This document shows, piece by piece, positions 35,786 through 46,363 of a stretch of DNA of 64,000 nucleotides. The position numbers were made by a program, and so were the translations under genes. The notes under the pieces are model-generated. The model did no database searches. It had not been told where the DNA came from and saw only the letters and a list, made by a program, of their open reading frames with translations. Origin of the DNA: Exophiala sp. HKRS030 (taxonomy: Eukaryota > Ascomycota > Eurotiomycetes > Chaetothyriales > Herpotrichiellaceae); NCBI GenBank assembly GCA_023897205.1, contig JAHWDD010000005.1, forward strand, positions 5,022,001 through 5,086,000, written 5' to 3'. Position 1 is the stretch's first letter. The number at the start of each line of letters is the position of its first letter.

Positions 35786-36724
35786 TCAATAATCCCCATA
35801 TTCTCCCAACCCATGCGATCTGTACCTGCGGCTAAGTCGCCAGTCTTCGTCGCGAAGCCCGTCTCGCAGGCCGCGGTGTCGGTTCCTGGCACGATCGTCA
35901 TGGTGGTGGCCAGTGGGATAGACGGGCAAATCGCCGCCACTATGGACAGTAGCGAAATCGACTGGCTCGTCATCGTAGCAGGGGTAGTAGTAGTAATCAC
36001 CGCCGCTGCCGCTGCCGCTGCCGTCGTCATAGTAATATTCGTCATAATCATCATAATCATCATAATGACAGCCATAGTCACCAGCCCATCTAATCCCACT
36101 AAGCGGTCTATCGTTATCCGCTCCGTAGAAGTCCGGGGACCATCTTGAGCCGCGAGCACGACGGCGGTGGCCGACGATCGACCTGTCCACGTCAGTATCC
36201 CTGTCGGCCCTACCATAGCTGTACGAGCCCCAGCGAGATCGACCGCCAGTCCTCAGACGGTCATGATAACGGGTCTCTGTAGGATGCTCGCGCGTGAACT
36301 CGTCGGGGTAGAGATCGGTACCGAGGTCGTGATCTCGCCCGTTGAGCTGAGACTGGTGCCCGAGTAGGCCACGGTCGCTATAGTTTTGTGTATGAAGATA
36401 CCCATATGGCATAGTAGGCAGATCACCGCGGTAGTGTGACCGGTGGGATCCGAGGACAGTGTCACGTGTAGCAGACCGGTAGTAGTTGTGTGGCCTCCTT
36501 ATCTGGGCGCAGGGTGAGGCTATGTCTGGATACAGCACGTCAGTACGGTGACGCCTATGATGATGGTGGTCTTGGAAGAAAGGACGACTGTGTGGCTCTG
36601 TGTCATTTTCGTCCGCCGTGTAGGACCATGTCCAGGGATAGCTGTAGTTGTGGGCTGGTGGGCTTACGGCACCCCGATCATCGCCGGGCCATCGTCGGTA
36701 GTTTCTGTGGCTGTGCGGGTGCAT
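35786..36724 (-). CDS. hypothetical Tyr/Asp/His/Arg-rich low-complexity protein
   Basis: Uninterrupted 312-aa frame starting MHPHSHRNYRRW. There is no recognisable domain, signal peptide or membrane segment. Composition is extreme: Arg, His, Asp and Tyr dominate. A central block around residues 215-250 contains YDDYDDYDEYYYDD, then GSGSGSGGDYYYYP. It is probably disordered and could be phase-separating or RNA-associated, which is inference from composition only. Against it: low-complexity DNA can keep several frames open, and the opposite strand is also open over half the region. For it: the long length and a coherent hydrophilic composition from end to end. Confidence 0.45.
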   Translation of the reverse strand: MHPHSHRNYRRWPGDDRGAVSPPAHNYSYPWTWSYTADENDTEPHSRPFFQDHHHHRRHRTDVLYPDIASPCAQIRRPHNYYRSATRDTVLGSHRSHYRGDLPTMPYGYLHTQNYSDRGLLGHQSQLNGRDHDLGTDLYPDEFTREHPTETRYHDRLRTGGRSRWGSYSYGRADRDTDVDRSIVGHRRRARGSRWSPDFYGADNDRPLSGIRWAGDYGCHYDDYDDYDEYYYDDGSGSGSGGDYYYYPCYDDEPVDFATVHSGGDLPVYPTGHHHDDRARNRHRGLRDGLRDEDWRLSRRYRSHGLGEYGDY

Positions 36725-37068
36725 AGTATGTTTCTGGATTCAAGGCTGATGGAGATTCGATTGTCTTGACGAGCTGAACTATATATGGCAGGGGCATAGA
36801 TTGTGAGATGTGAGATGAGAAAACAAATCCTTGTGGACAGGCGAGGGAGTAAAGTTGAGCGAGGAGATAGTTGATGAGAACTGATTGACTCTTAGACTTG
36901 CCAGGAAGGGCACTTCTCTCGTCATATTGTCGTATCTGTAAGCGAAGAGTCACATCTGGCGGTAGAGGCTCGATCGGAAGGACTGAACTTTAGGTGTTTC
37001 ATTTGAATGGGATATATTTCTGACTAGATGAATTCTCAAGACTCCCCAGGGCCAACACCTCCCGCCTC
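36725..37068. other. intergenic region
   Basis: 344 nt upstream of the Tyr/Asp-rich ORF and downstream of the alcohol dehydrogenase. Nothing recognised. Confidence 0.35.
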
Positions 37069-38361
37069 TCAAACCTTGAGTACAGCTCGTCCAGCAAGCT
37101 TGCCCGCGACCATGAGGTCGGTATACTTGTCGAGGTCTTCCAGTGTGCCCTTTGTCAAAATCGGCTAGAAACAGTCAGTAGGGGTTAAAGCGAAGGAATT
37201 AGTGGAAGTCAATCTCACATGAACCAAGCCTCGAGCTGTAAAGTCCAAAGCCTCCTCGACATCCTTTAGTGTTCCAACCACGCTGCCGACAATGTTCAAT
37301 CTCTTGAGGCAGAGCAGGAGGGGAGGAGCACCAGCAACAACCGTGTGATCGTGAGGCAATCCGACAGCGACAACTGTGCCTCCAGGCCGGAGGAAACCTG
37401 GTGCCGCGGCGTAGGCTTCCTTTGTGGCAGCCGTCACCACCACACCGTGGGCACCATATTTGGTAATCCTGGTGACCTCAGCGGCAATGTCTTGTGTTTT
37501 TGTGAAATCGATGAATTCCTCGGCACCGAGTCTCTTGCACAGATCACGCTTCTCGTCACCACCATCGATGGCAATGACCCTCATGCCCTAGTTAATCACG
37601 TTAGGCATAACTTCGTCCAGTTCCATACTTCCACTTACCATTGCCTTGGCATATTGCACAGCGAAGTGTCCTAGACCACCGCCGGCGCCCGGGAGGACCT
37701 TTTGGGCTTGTCAGTCTCTATTTGGTCTTCATTGATTCACGTTGTACTCACTATCCATTGGCCAGGTTTGACCGCACTCCTCTTGCAGGCGACATAAGCA
37801 GTGACTCCACCGCACATGATGGGTCCAGCTTCCTCATCGGCCACGCCATCTGGAAGATGTGTGGTATACCTGCCATCGCTGACCGCATACTGTTGAAAAG
37901 TACCAGCCGCCGTGAATCCGGAGTTCTTCTGATTTGGACAGTGAAGCTCGTCTGTGCCATTTGTGCAGAACTCGCAGGTCCCACACGTGCTCCAGACCCA
38001 TTTGATACCGGCTCGGTCGCCGACCTTCCACTTGTGATGCATATCATCGCCAACCGCGACGACTACACCGGCACCTTCGTGTCCCGCAATGCCCTTGGCT
38101 GCTGGGGACATGGAAACTCCAAAAGCGGCCCATTCATCGCGAATCAAGGATTTGTCTGAAGCACACAGTCCCGTCCTGTTCAGGGGGTCAGCCACGTTCG
38201 ATACTCTAGGAAGATCGATCCACTGACCAGTTGATTTTGACGAGGACTTCTGATGGCCCAGGAGTAGGGACATCGACCTGCTGTACCGGGGCCTTGGAGT
38301 CTTTGCCTTGACCAACCTTGACGGCTGCCTTCTGCTGCTTGGGAATATCGACTGTAGCCAT
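37069..38361 (-). CDS. zinc-dependent alcohol dehydrogenase, yeast ADH1 type
   Basis: NAD-dependent medium-chain alcohol dehydrogenase. Five exons (38228-38361, 37752-38175, 37639-37698, 37219-37587, 37069-37164) give 360 aa with exact phases; the first donor is GTCAGT. Catalytic zinc region: GLCASDKS (Cys ligand) and GHEGAGVVVAVG (His/Glu). The structural-zinc cysteines lie in CGTCEFCTNGTDELHC. The nucleotide-binding turn LPGAGGGLGHFAVQYAKAMG is split over exons 3 and 4, followed by VIAIDGGDEKRDLC, the NAD-preferring acidic residue after beta-2. Size and motifs match cytosolic tetrameric fungal ADHs acting on ethanol or other primary alcohols. Intact, no frameshift. Confidence 0.9.
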
Positions 38362-39300
38362 CTTTGTATCAAAGCCTAAGGGTTGGGTATCTGCGTAAAT
38401 ATGATCTTTCGCTAGTTAGAAGTACACTTTTGTCCTCTTCGCCAACACCATCCTAGACAGCAGAAACATGCTTCTTTTATAACCCTCGCCCATCCATCCG
38501 AGGGAGAAACGGAAGTATTCCACGATACTCACCCCGCACACTCACCTTGAACAAGTCTAGTCGTACAAAGTGCAGTTTATTCTCCCCATAAGTGCCCCGC
38601 ATGTCGCCTTGTATGTCTCGCCTTGGCAGCCGCCTCCGCAAATCACGACAAGACGACGTATTCCTCGTTCCGGGGCAGAGTTTTGAACGTTGACTGGCGC
38701 AAACAAGCTTCACATGATACCCGGTTGTCGAACGGACCGTTTGTGGCACCCAAACCCTGAGGCGGACCGACAGGCCGTGCATGAGACTCAACCGTGTTGC
38801 CAGAGGGGATTGACTGACGTCGAACGACATGACTCCTCCGCCAAGACATACGTACTCTGAATGTGTCTTGAATATCTATGTAATCCATAGTCTACAGAGT
38901 AGGCCACATATTCAGCCGCTTGTTGCATGTCCTGCTGACATGAGAGGTGACGATGATAATCGTCTATTTTTCTATGTCGTATTTTCCGAAAAAGCCACGT
39001 TACGTCTCTAGTATATTTCAGCCCCTTGATACATGAATGTCGTGTTTTCTAGCACATACAATACGCCACTAATACCGAATCAGCTCACGCTATCTGATTC
39101 ATATGCTTTTCTTCCTTGAATCATGATGTTAGCCTCGTCGATACCCGTTGCTGGCAAGAAAATACATGAAACTTCGCATAACTACCAAAAGAGTGTGAGT
39201 CAGCTTGTCGTACTCATGCCTGAGGTACATGCTGTCGAATAATCTCTGTAGACTACGTCATGGTGACTGACGATCTGTTCTTGCTCAAACCTACGCTCAC
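38362..39300. other. intergenic region
   Basis: 939 nt: promoter of the alcohol dehydrogenase and 3' flank of the C2H2 gene. Short overlapping frames only. Confidence 0.4.
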
Positions 39301-41006
39301 TTAATTGAAAACCTCAGTCATAAGTTTAGTAGCCATAACCATCTCGTCCTTGGGTAGTTCGTCGGTCGCTCTAACGGTGATCTTCTCGTCAAGAACTTTC
39401 TCATCATCTTCAAGTTCAGAGACTGCTCCCACCAACGGATTTTTGGTAGCAACAAAAGGATCCTCGCTATCAGATGCACTGGGAAAGAGGCTCAAGAAAT
39501 TTCCAAACGGTGAATCCGAGGCGAAGACGATGCTTTGTGTCTCGCGGAGTGGGGATCTCCATGTTAGAGGATTCGTCGATCGGAGAACCGATCCAACTTC
39601 TTCGAATGGGGCGAGATTTTCTTTTTCGGTATCAAACATGTGAGTGCCACCCCCTAAGCGAGGGATGGTATAAGGATTTGTATTCGGAAGAGATGCCTGA
39701 GGCTGCGGCTGTAGCCAGGGAGCTGAGAGCATGAACGACTGTTGACGTGGACATCCCGAGGACGATTGTTGAGCTGAATAGAACGGATTCCGTTCCTGCA
39801 TACTCGGAAGACTATGGTTGCGGGTTGGACTTCCATCGGTGAAGATAGAAAATTGAGGGGGACGTCGACGGCCCGAGGTGGCCGGTACAATCATCTTCAA
39901 ATCGTTATCGGTCTCGTCCATTGACAGGAATCTTGAGCCCACAGAAAAGGAGTCCACTGTAGAAGAGCTGGGCAATGATGGAAGTGGGGGAAGTTCGCTT
40001 AGGATTTGATTAGTCCTTCTCCGTGAGGCTCGAGACGAGACTTTGTCCACACATGCCACCAGACGAGGAGCATTCTCGTCTTTGATCGCCAGAGCTTGCC
40101 TCTTTCGGGATCTGGTCTTGTTGACCTTCGGAACTGGAGATTCACCATCGATGAGACTGCTGTTGTCCTCAAGATCATCGATGTGACGTTCCTTACGAAG
40201 TTCACCGTTGGAAGTGTAGACTGCTTCTGTGGGCTCCACCAATGCTGACAGTCTCGCCATCTTCCTCAGGACCGAGCCATCCTTTTTCTGATTTCTCATA
40301 CGTCTCATATCATCTGTGGCTGCATCAAATAATGCCATTCCGGGCCAAACAGTTCCTTTTAGTTTGTTATGTTCTGGAGTGACAATTCCTGGCTCTTCAA
40401 GCTCTGCAGGAGCATCTTGCTCCAGCAGAGGGTCCACATGACAGGCAAGGTCCTGCCTGATGGTTGGGGTTACTTGGGATCTTCTCTGCCCCTGTCTGTC
40501 AGAAAGTGTTAGTTTCGACGCCGGCTTTTGGAAGGGACGTGAACTGACCCGGTGCGTTTGGGCAAGCTAAATTCATAATCACTGTCGTCCTCCTCTTCTT
40601 TCCGGGCTCGTCGCTTTCTTGTGGATTTACGTTGACCTCTTGGCTGAGGATTTGTTCTTCGTCTAACTGGAGAGTCTTGAGATTGAACGGTAGTCCTGCG
40701 TGATGATTGAGAAGTGACGGTCGCTCCCCTTCTCATGGCTTCTGCTCTTCTCCCTGCTTGTTTTGCTTCTTTCATGAGCATTCGCTCTGAGAGAAGCTGA
40801 CCCAAGCCATTGTCTTGGTACCATTGATTGTAAGTGGCCAATTGAGCACCAGCACTGATTTCCTGATGACTGCGGACTTGAAGCTTGTGTAAATGGGACA
40901 GATGGCCCTTGGAGCCGACGTGGGTCAGTAAGTGGGAGGTGTCGCTGAACGAAGGTAATTTAGGGCAGATTGTACAAGCGAGCAAAGGTGGCAAGTCATC
41001 TGCCAT
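39301..41006 (-). CDS. conserved-looking fungal protein with a single C2H2-like zinc finger
   Basis: Two exons (40549-41006 and 39301-40495) join across a 53-nt intron and give 550 aa. The N-terminus holds one zinc-finger-like unit, CTICPKLPSFSDTSHLLTH and then GSKGHLSHLHKL, in U1-like spacing. A very basic stretch follows (RGQRKSTRKRRARKEEEDD). Exon 2 has a short motif that looks conserved, KGTVWPGMALFDAATDDMRR, with the rest Ser/Pro-rich. Probably nuclear, from the basic clusters. I do not recognise a named family; it may be a DNA- or RNA-binding factor. The start MADDLPPLL at 41006 was chosen because the finger begins immediately after. Intact. Confidence 0.72.
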
Positions 41007-41671
41007 GATGGCTGGAGGAAGCAACAAAACCAAAATGTCAAAAGGAAGCAGCAATTAGAATTGAACAACGAAAACCCAGAAGGTGAAGCTCGGCAATAAA
41101 GAAAGAGGGTATTGAGACACCACTACCTGCAACATCGACAAGATGATTTGCTGCGTTGTGGCGAGGAAACTGAAGGTTCTGAAGTGAAATATGAGCAGCT
41201 GCACCACCGTTGAGATTGATGAGAAGGAGCAGACGATGAGGACCCAGTGTAGTGGACAGAGAGTGGACAGAGGCAAGCGGTCAAGGGAAAAATGGAATGA
41301 AGAGGAAAGTTTTCAGAGTCGTCACTTCCTGTCTGACCAGATCAAAGCGAGGCAAGCACGCTTCATCTAATCACACTTGGGCTTGTGATAACGCAGCCCG
41401 CAGATATCACTGACAACTCCATCAGTCTCTGTCTGATTCATGGAGCTAAATCTTCAATATAATGATCAAGACGAACGATCAAATCATGTTCAATTAAAGG
41501 TGGTTTTCAACCTAGCCGGAATGTCCCGTCATGCCTATGTTCCCTCTGGATCGAGGATCGTGGTATGATGAAGCGGAAATAGTGCATGGATGTATTCTTC
41601 TCCTCTTGCATTGTATCCCATCTATCACATATTTTCAAGTGGGTTATTAGATTGCGAGAGGGAGTTTTGAC
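41007..41671. other. intergenic region
   Basis: 665 nt between the C2H2 gene start and the BET2 3' end. No gene recognised. Confidence 0.4.
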
Positions 41672-42869
41672 CTATGCGGCATTGTTCGTCGTCAGTTCTT
41701 TTATCACTTTCCTTGGCATGCAACTAATTGAGATACATATCAGTGAACAGTCAGAATGACGGAGGGGTAACCTACTACACGGGATCGACTTCGACAAGAT
41801 CAGGATGTCCTAGTAAGCTCAATCCAGCTACACCAAAGTGCGTATGGAAGACGTCGACCATGTCTCCTGGTCTGTCGGCAATACCTCCATGCTCAGTGTC
41901 TTGACAGCGTAGAATGAATTTGGTCAATTCCTCTTTGTTGATCCAGTGGAGTCTGCCTATCATGGCAAGACTGCTGAGTACCCACCAGCTGTAACACACA
42001 TCTTCCAACTTTTCTGGCCGACCATTGAGCCCGCCATTTGGAAGTTGTCTTTCACTCAACCATGCCCCAAGCGATCAATATCTACAAGATCAAGTCGCCG
42101 GGCGATGCTGAGGGCTCCAATGGCCGTAAATGTTCCCCAGCATGTGATTCTGCGCCAGGAGTGAAGCCAAATGCACCATCAAAGTTGGCGCAGCTACGGA
42201 CGTGATTGACAGCTTTGTCAACTTCAATCGAGTACATCGAGTTGAGGAGCGAAAGAGCATTAAAGGCCCCATATAGAAAGCGAGTGTCGGTCTCACCCCA
42301 TTCATCTCCGGAGAAGGAGCCGGTATCACGATTTTGAAGACTCGCAATGACTGCAACCAAGCCAAGGTCAGCACTTTCCAGCGTTGATGTTCTGGCGGCG
42401 TCGAAGCACTCACAAGTAGCGATTCTTGCTCTCCACCCTGGTTGACTTTGATCCAACTCTTGTTCGGCACTGATAGTGGCAAGGATCTGTACTGCGCTTA
42501 CCGTATATAACATGTGAGAGTCATGACCCGGGCTGCACCAAAGCCACCGTCAGGGTTTTGACATGCCAGAACAAATTGTAGTGTCTTGTCTCGTGGTAGC
42601 GCATCAGGTTGATCAAGTAGATGAAGTGCAGTCAATCCCCAGTATACGCCATTGAGACGCAAGTGTTCAGTCAACCAGTAATCAATTTCATCTTTTCTCT
42701 ACTCGCGGATCAACAATTGCAAGCTTGGTTTGACTCACTCCAAAGAACGCACTGTGTCTAAGCTTTGAATGTACTTGACATGCTTGTCTCTGACCAGTTG
42801 AAGCTCCGCAGGCAATGCGGCGAAGGATTGATGGGTGCCACCAACGCCTGGCCCGGCGACGAGAGCCAT
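41672..42869 (-). CDS. BET2: Rab geranylgeranyltransferase beta subunit (type II), three frameshifts
   Basis: Catalytic beta subunit of GGTase-II, which prenylates Rab/Ypt GTPases. Four exons (42739-42869, 42424-42706, 41776-42350, 41672-41723) give 347 aa if three bases are restored. Repeats of the alpha-alpha barrel are plain: [43 protein letters not shown] and [19 protein letters not shown]. The zinc ligands (Asp and Cys in LEDVCYSWW, His in VDVFHTHFG) are present. Breaks lie at GGG 42540-42542, CCCC 42135-42138 and CCCC 42065-42068 (plus strand). Each loses one base, and all phases close when restored. The 52-nt last exon ([11 protein letters not shown]) lies past an apparent stop at 41775. 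Yeast BET2 is essential, so sequence error is likelier than decay. Confidence 0.9.
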
Positions 42870-43213
42870 GAGTGAAGATGTGGGCTTGGGGATCGGTTAG
42901 GAACCAACCTCATCCAGATCGTGATCAGGTGCAACAACAGCTCAGGGTTTTTAGGCGTTTGAAGTGCGAGGTGGGAGAAGTCTGGCCCTGAGTATGGAAA
43001 GGAAAAGCCGGTCTAGCCGATGACGGACCAGGACCAGGACCAGGACGAGGTACAAGCTTGTGAGTATGTCTTGCAGATGCGAAGAAACACGAAGGGTTTG
43101 TGGAGGCGAAGATGTGGAGGACACATGGCAGACATGGCTAAACTCGGTGTGAAAAGATGAAATGAGGAGACTATGCACCCACAGCACCTTACACTCTTGG
43201 CATCGTGTTTGAA

Positions 43214-43229
43214 ACACACACACACACAC
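43214..43229. repeat. (AC)8 dinucleotide microsatellite
   Basis: Sixteen nucleotides of uninterrupted AC repeat about 350 nt upstream of the BET2 start. Confidence 0.9.
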
Positions 43230-44904
43230 GAGTCGAGTCACGACTACGCACGACGCCTGAACTGGCAGTAACGGCAAGGAGTGGACAATACGCTCTTGCC
43301 TCAAATATTGAATTCCTCGCATCTAACGGCGTAATCATATTGCAGACACCCGAATTCCAACGACTAGATCGAGATTTGCATAAATTGTGCGATTATGTTT
43401 GAGCAGTGCACACACTGAGCCAGCCCTTGTTGCAAGAATGGGGGGTTAGATCAAACTGAAAAGAAAACGGTGCAGTCTGTAACTCAGGAGGATTTGTGGG
43501 TAGCTCTTGAAAGTAATCGAGATTTCAAAGCCATGACCCATATTTCCATGATGATTTCTAGTTAGATGGCACTGCAGATACCGTAGATTAACACTGCGCC
43601 AGGAAGTTTTTGCTGTTTGATATTCTACGGAGTACACCTGAAGAACAACGTTGGAGCCCTTGAGCTTCACATACTCTGCACAGTACTCAGTCTCTAAAAT
43701 TGCGACATATGAAGCGTGATCGAGGGAGGGTCATGTATCTCCGTATGGAGTATTCCGCACTTCAGATTGACACACACACAATAGACATGGGGAGGACGGA
43801 GGACAAGGCAGACAAACTGCGCAAACGGATATTTTATTGAGCGGTTCATGCCACTCTGCTAAAACACAGCCGGTCCCAGCCGCCGGTGTCAAATTGTTAC
43901 CCCTGGAGCTTGCGTTGTGAAGTGCCAGTCCCGTAGGTGGCGCGACTGATGTATCGCTCGGACCAAGCTGATCCCTGTTCCTGTCAGAGATCAAGACGCT
44001 CCGTCGGTCAACCCACATGACGGGTGTTTGAATTGCTAAAAAAGACGGTGGGAGACTCGATGAATCCTTACACTGATGGAGTAACTAACTTAGTTAGTGC
44101 GGCGGATCCGTATATACAGTAGACCATCAGTCATGTTGAAGCACATACTGCTTCATGGTGTGACTTAGACTGAAGGATCGTAGGTCGTTGAGAAATGCGC
44201 CGGTAACAATCCAGCCAGTCAATAAGAAGAACAAGGTTCTAACTAGTTAGCTACCTATATGTCTCCTAAGGACCTTGGAACACAGGCAATCCGTGCTTGA
44301 CAGTTGTCTCTCGTATTGTTGCAACCGCTAGCTCCAGGCCATGCAGCCATGCATCCCACACGGGCCAAAGACTCCACCATGGAGGGCCCTTGGCGCACAG
44401 GGTGTGCTGCCTGTCGTCGATTTGAGCATAAGGTAAGAATGTCAGGCACCGGCGGCTCAAGGCAAACTTCAAAGGGCTTCAGGGTCTCGGGCTTAGGCCT
44501 CGGGCACCCTGTAACTCATGAAGTTGAGGCCTGAAGAGCCTATCCGCCACTTGGTTAACACAACGAGTATCTCGCCAACCTTTTGTAATACCTGACCAGC
44601 TAGTCCGTGGCCACGCTTACCAAAGTTATGCAGCATTCATGTCTTGCTCGTCTTGCTCGTCTTGGTTCGCAGCCTGTCAAAAATCGGTAGAACCTGAGCA
44701 ATAATATGGAGTAGATGCTAAGCATGGACCGAGCCTCCGTCTGCCCTCGTCTTCTCAAGGTCAAGCGCCCATGGCACTGCATAATCATACTCTGTCTCAA
44801 TTAATGCATGATTAATGGTGGAATTCCATAAATGGCCAGTGCCCCTAAAATCCAGTCGACGACTAGCGAGAATCTTAAGGAACATGTAGCTAGTTAACTA
44901 GCAC

Positions 44905-44920
44905 GGTAGCCTAAGGAGCC
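44905..44920 (-). repeat. dispersed inverted 16-mer, copy 1
   Basis: GGTAGCCTAAGGAGCC here is the exact reverse complement of 55721-55736. Both copies sit in intergenic DNA next to TAGTTAACTA and CTCCGTAG sequences. Confidence 0.7.
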
Positions 44921-45249
44921 CGTATCAGTCTACGGAGAGCGTATGCCGCTTTTTAGCTGCGTGACCTTAGGGTCCTTCAGGTACCCAGATAGGGGCCTAT
45001 TTCAGGTAGTTAGCGCTTGACTTGCACCGATGGTCCATGTCTCAGACTCGTCTGCCTCTGCCAAAAAATAACTAAACTACCTACTAACTACCAGCCTAAC
45101 TTGGGGAGTTTAGTATTCTCATCTCTACGGAGGAGGCATCCAAGGTACTCAAGGTACCCAAGATCTCCAATCGTACTTACTGTAACTTTGGTTAGTGCGG
45201 CTACCATTGTTCTCCGTACTCCGTGCTCCGTATTGCATTTCAATTGATA

Positions 45250-46363
45250 TTTTGCACGTCCTCCCCTCCCGGCGTCGCATTACGACGGGAACGACTCACC
45301 GCTGAACATTGAACTCCACCAAATCCCTCTTTGGGTGCCGCAAGGACCACCACTAACCGCCATCTGCCACAACATCTTATGAACATCCATCCCTTCGTTG
45401 CCATACCGTCGTGAGTCGTGGCCGTCCACCACCACCACCTCTACCACCACTACCACCACCACGACGCTCCTTAGGTTCCCATCTGACTGCCATCTTTCCT
45501 TACTTCCCTAACCTAACCTTATCCACACTGCACCCTTCACCCTTCACCCTTCACCTCCACGAGCACCTCCTGCCAACACACAATTGCTCCAATCATCCCC
45601 TCTCGAGCCTGATATATTCAGCACACCGGAATACACCGCCTTAATTCGAAGCCCTATCTCGATCTTCAATTGTCTTTCCTCCCGTTCCCTCACCTCAACT
45701 CGCCGAACTCGTGCATATCTTCCAATTCCGCTACTACTGCCTCGCTCAGGTCTCTCCATTCTTACCCCCTCCAACCACCAGACACTCACGCAGACGCACA
45801 ACCAAGTACTTCCTCGCCTCATGACCTTGGTTCGACTTCTTAATGTTACTGTCCTGGCCTGACCATATTATTACCACCCAAATTCAGAGTCTTCAAACTC
45901 GCATTCACTGGCAGCAACGCTGCTAATCATACCAAGTCATACCCAGCCTGGATGCGAACCACTGGCAATCCACATTTCCCGAGTCCCTGCGTTGTCAACA
46001 CATTGACGCCTTGACAATAATCGCTCCTGGATACCTCGAGATTGTTATTCGAATCAATCATTTCCATTGGGACTCACCCAGTTCAATAACCACCCCAACT
46101 CAGACTGCCTGGTATAGTACCACCCAGATCAACGACGACAGCCTTGTGCCACCGTCCTTCAGTACCCATCAGCCATCCATCGTGACAAAGGAGAAAAAAT
46201 AATTACAACATTCGCGACAAGAGGTGGTACGAACAGTCACAATCGTTTGGCGGGGCCTGGCAAGTTTCCGTTGGCCTGGCGCGGACCGTCCTTTGTTCCA
46301 CTATCCAAGTCCCCGGCTCCTTACAGTTGATATCTTGGATGACAGTGTTCAGGAGTCGCGGAT
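45250..46363 (+). other. probable promoter and long leader of the RhoGAP gene
   Basis: Strongly pyrimidine-biased on the plus strand, with CAC-type triplets (about 45424-45463) and a CACCCTT heptamer repeat (about 45530-45555). It contains short upstream open frames (for example 11 codons at about 45378). It looks like a long 5' UTR rather than a gene, though a frame of 92 codons (45584-45862) exists. Confidence 0.4.

Larger units (their letters stand above)
42870..45249. other. long intergenic region with degenerate dispersed motifs
   Basis: About 2.4 kb without a convincing gene. It carries many short TAGTTA/CTAACT and CTCCGTA-type motifs (43.6-45.2 kb), repeated TTAGTGCGGC sequences near 44095 and 45191, and the 16-mer shared with 55.7 kb. 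This may be remnants of an old repeat; I see no transposase or terminal repeats. Confidence 0.45.

Noticed and set aside
35462..36148. 228-codon plus-strand frame ending in Val/Ile/Ala runs
   Set aside because: Its odd tail is the complement of GAC/TAC-type codons of the Tyr/Asp-rich ORF on the other strand; start region has no coding character.
41672..42869. BET2 as a true pseudogene
   Set aside because: Everything but three G/C-run bases is conserved, including splice sites and zinc ligands; a decaying gene should show other damage.
44304..44534. Zn2Cys6-like CAACRR sequence in a short frame
   Set aside because: Only two cysteines in spacing, no remaining ligands, short frame in repeat-rich intergenic DNA.
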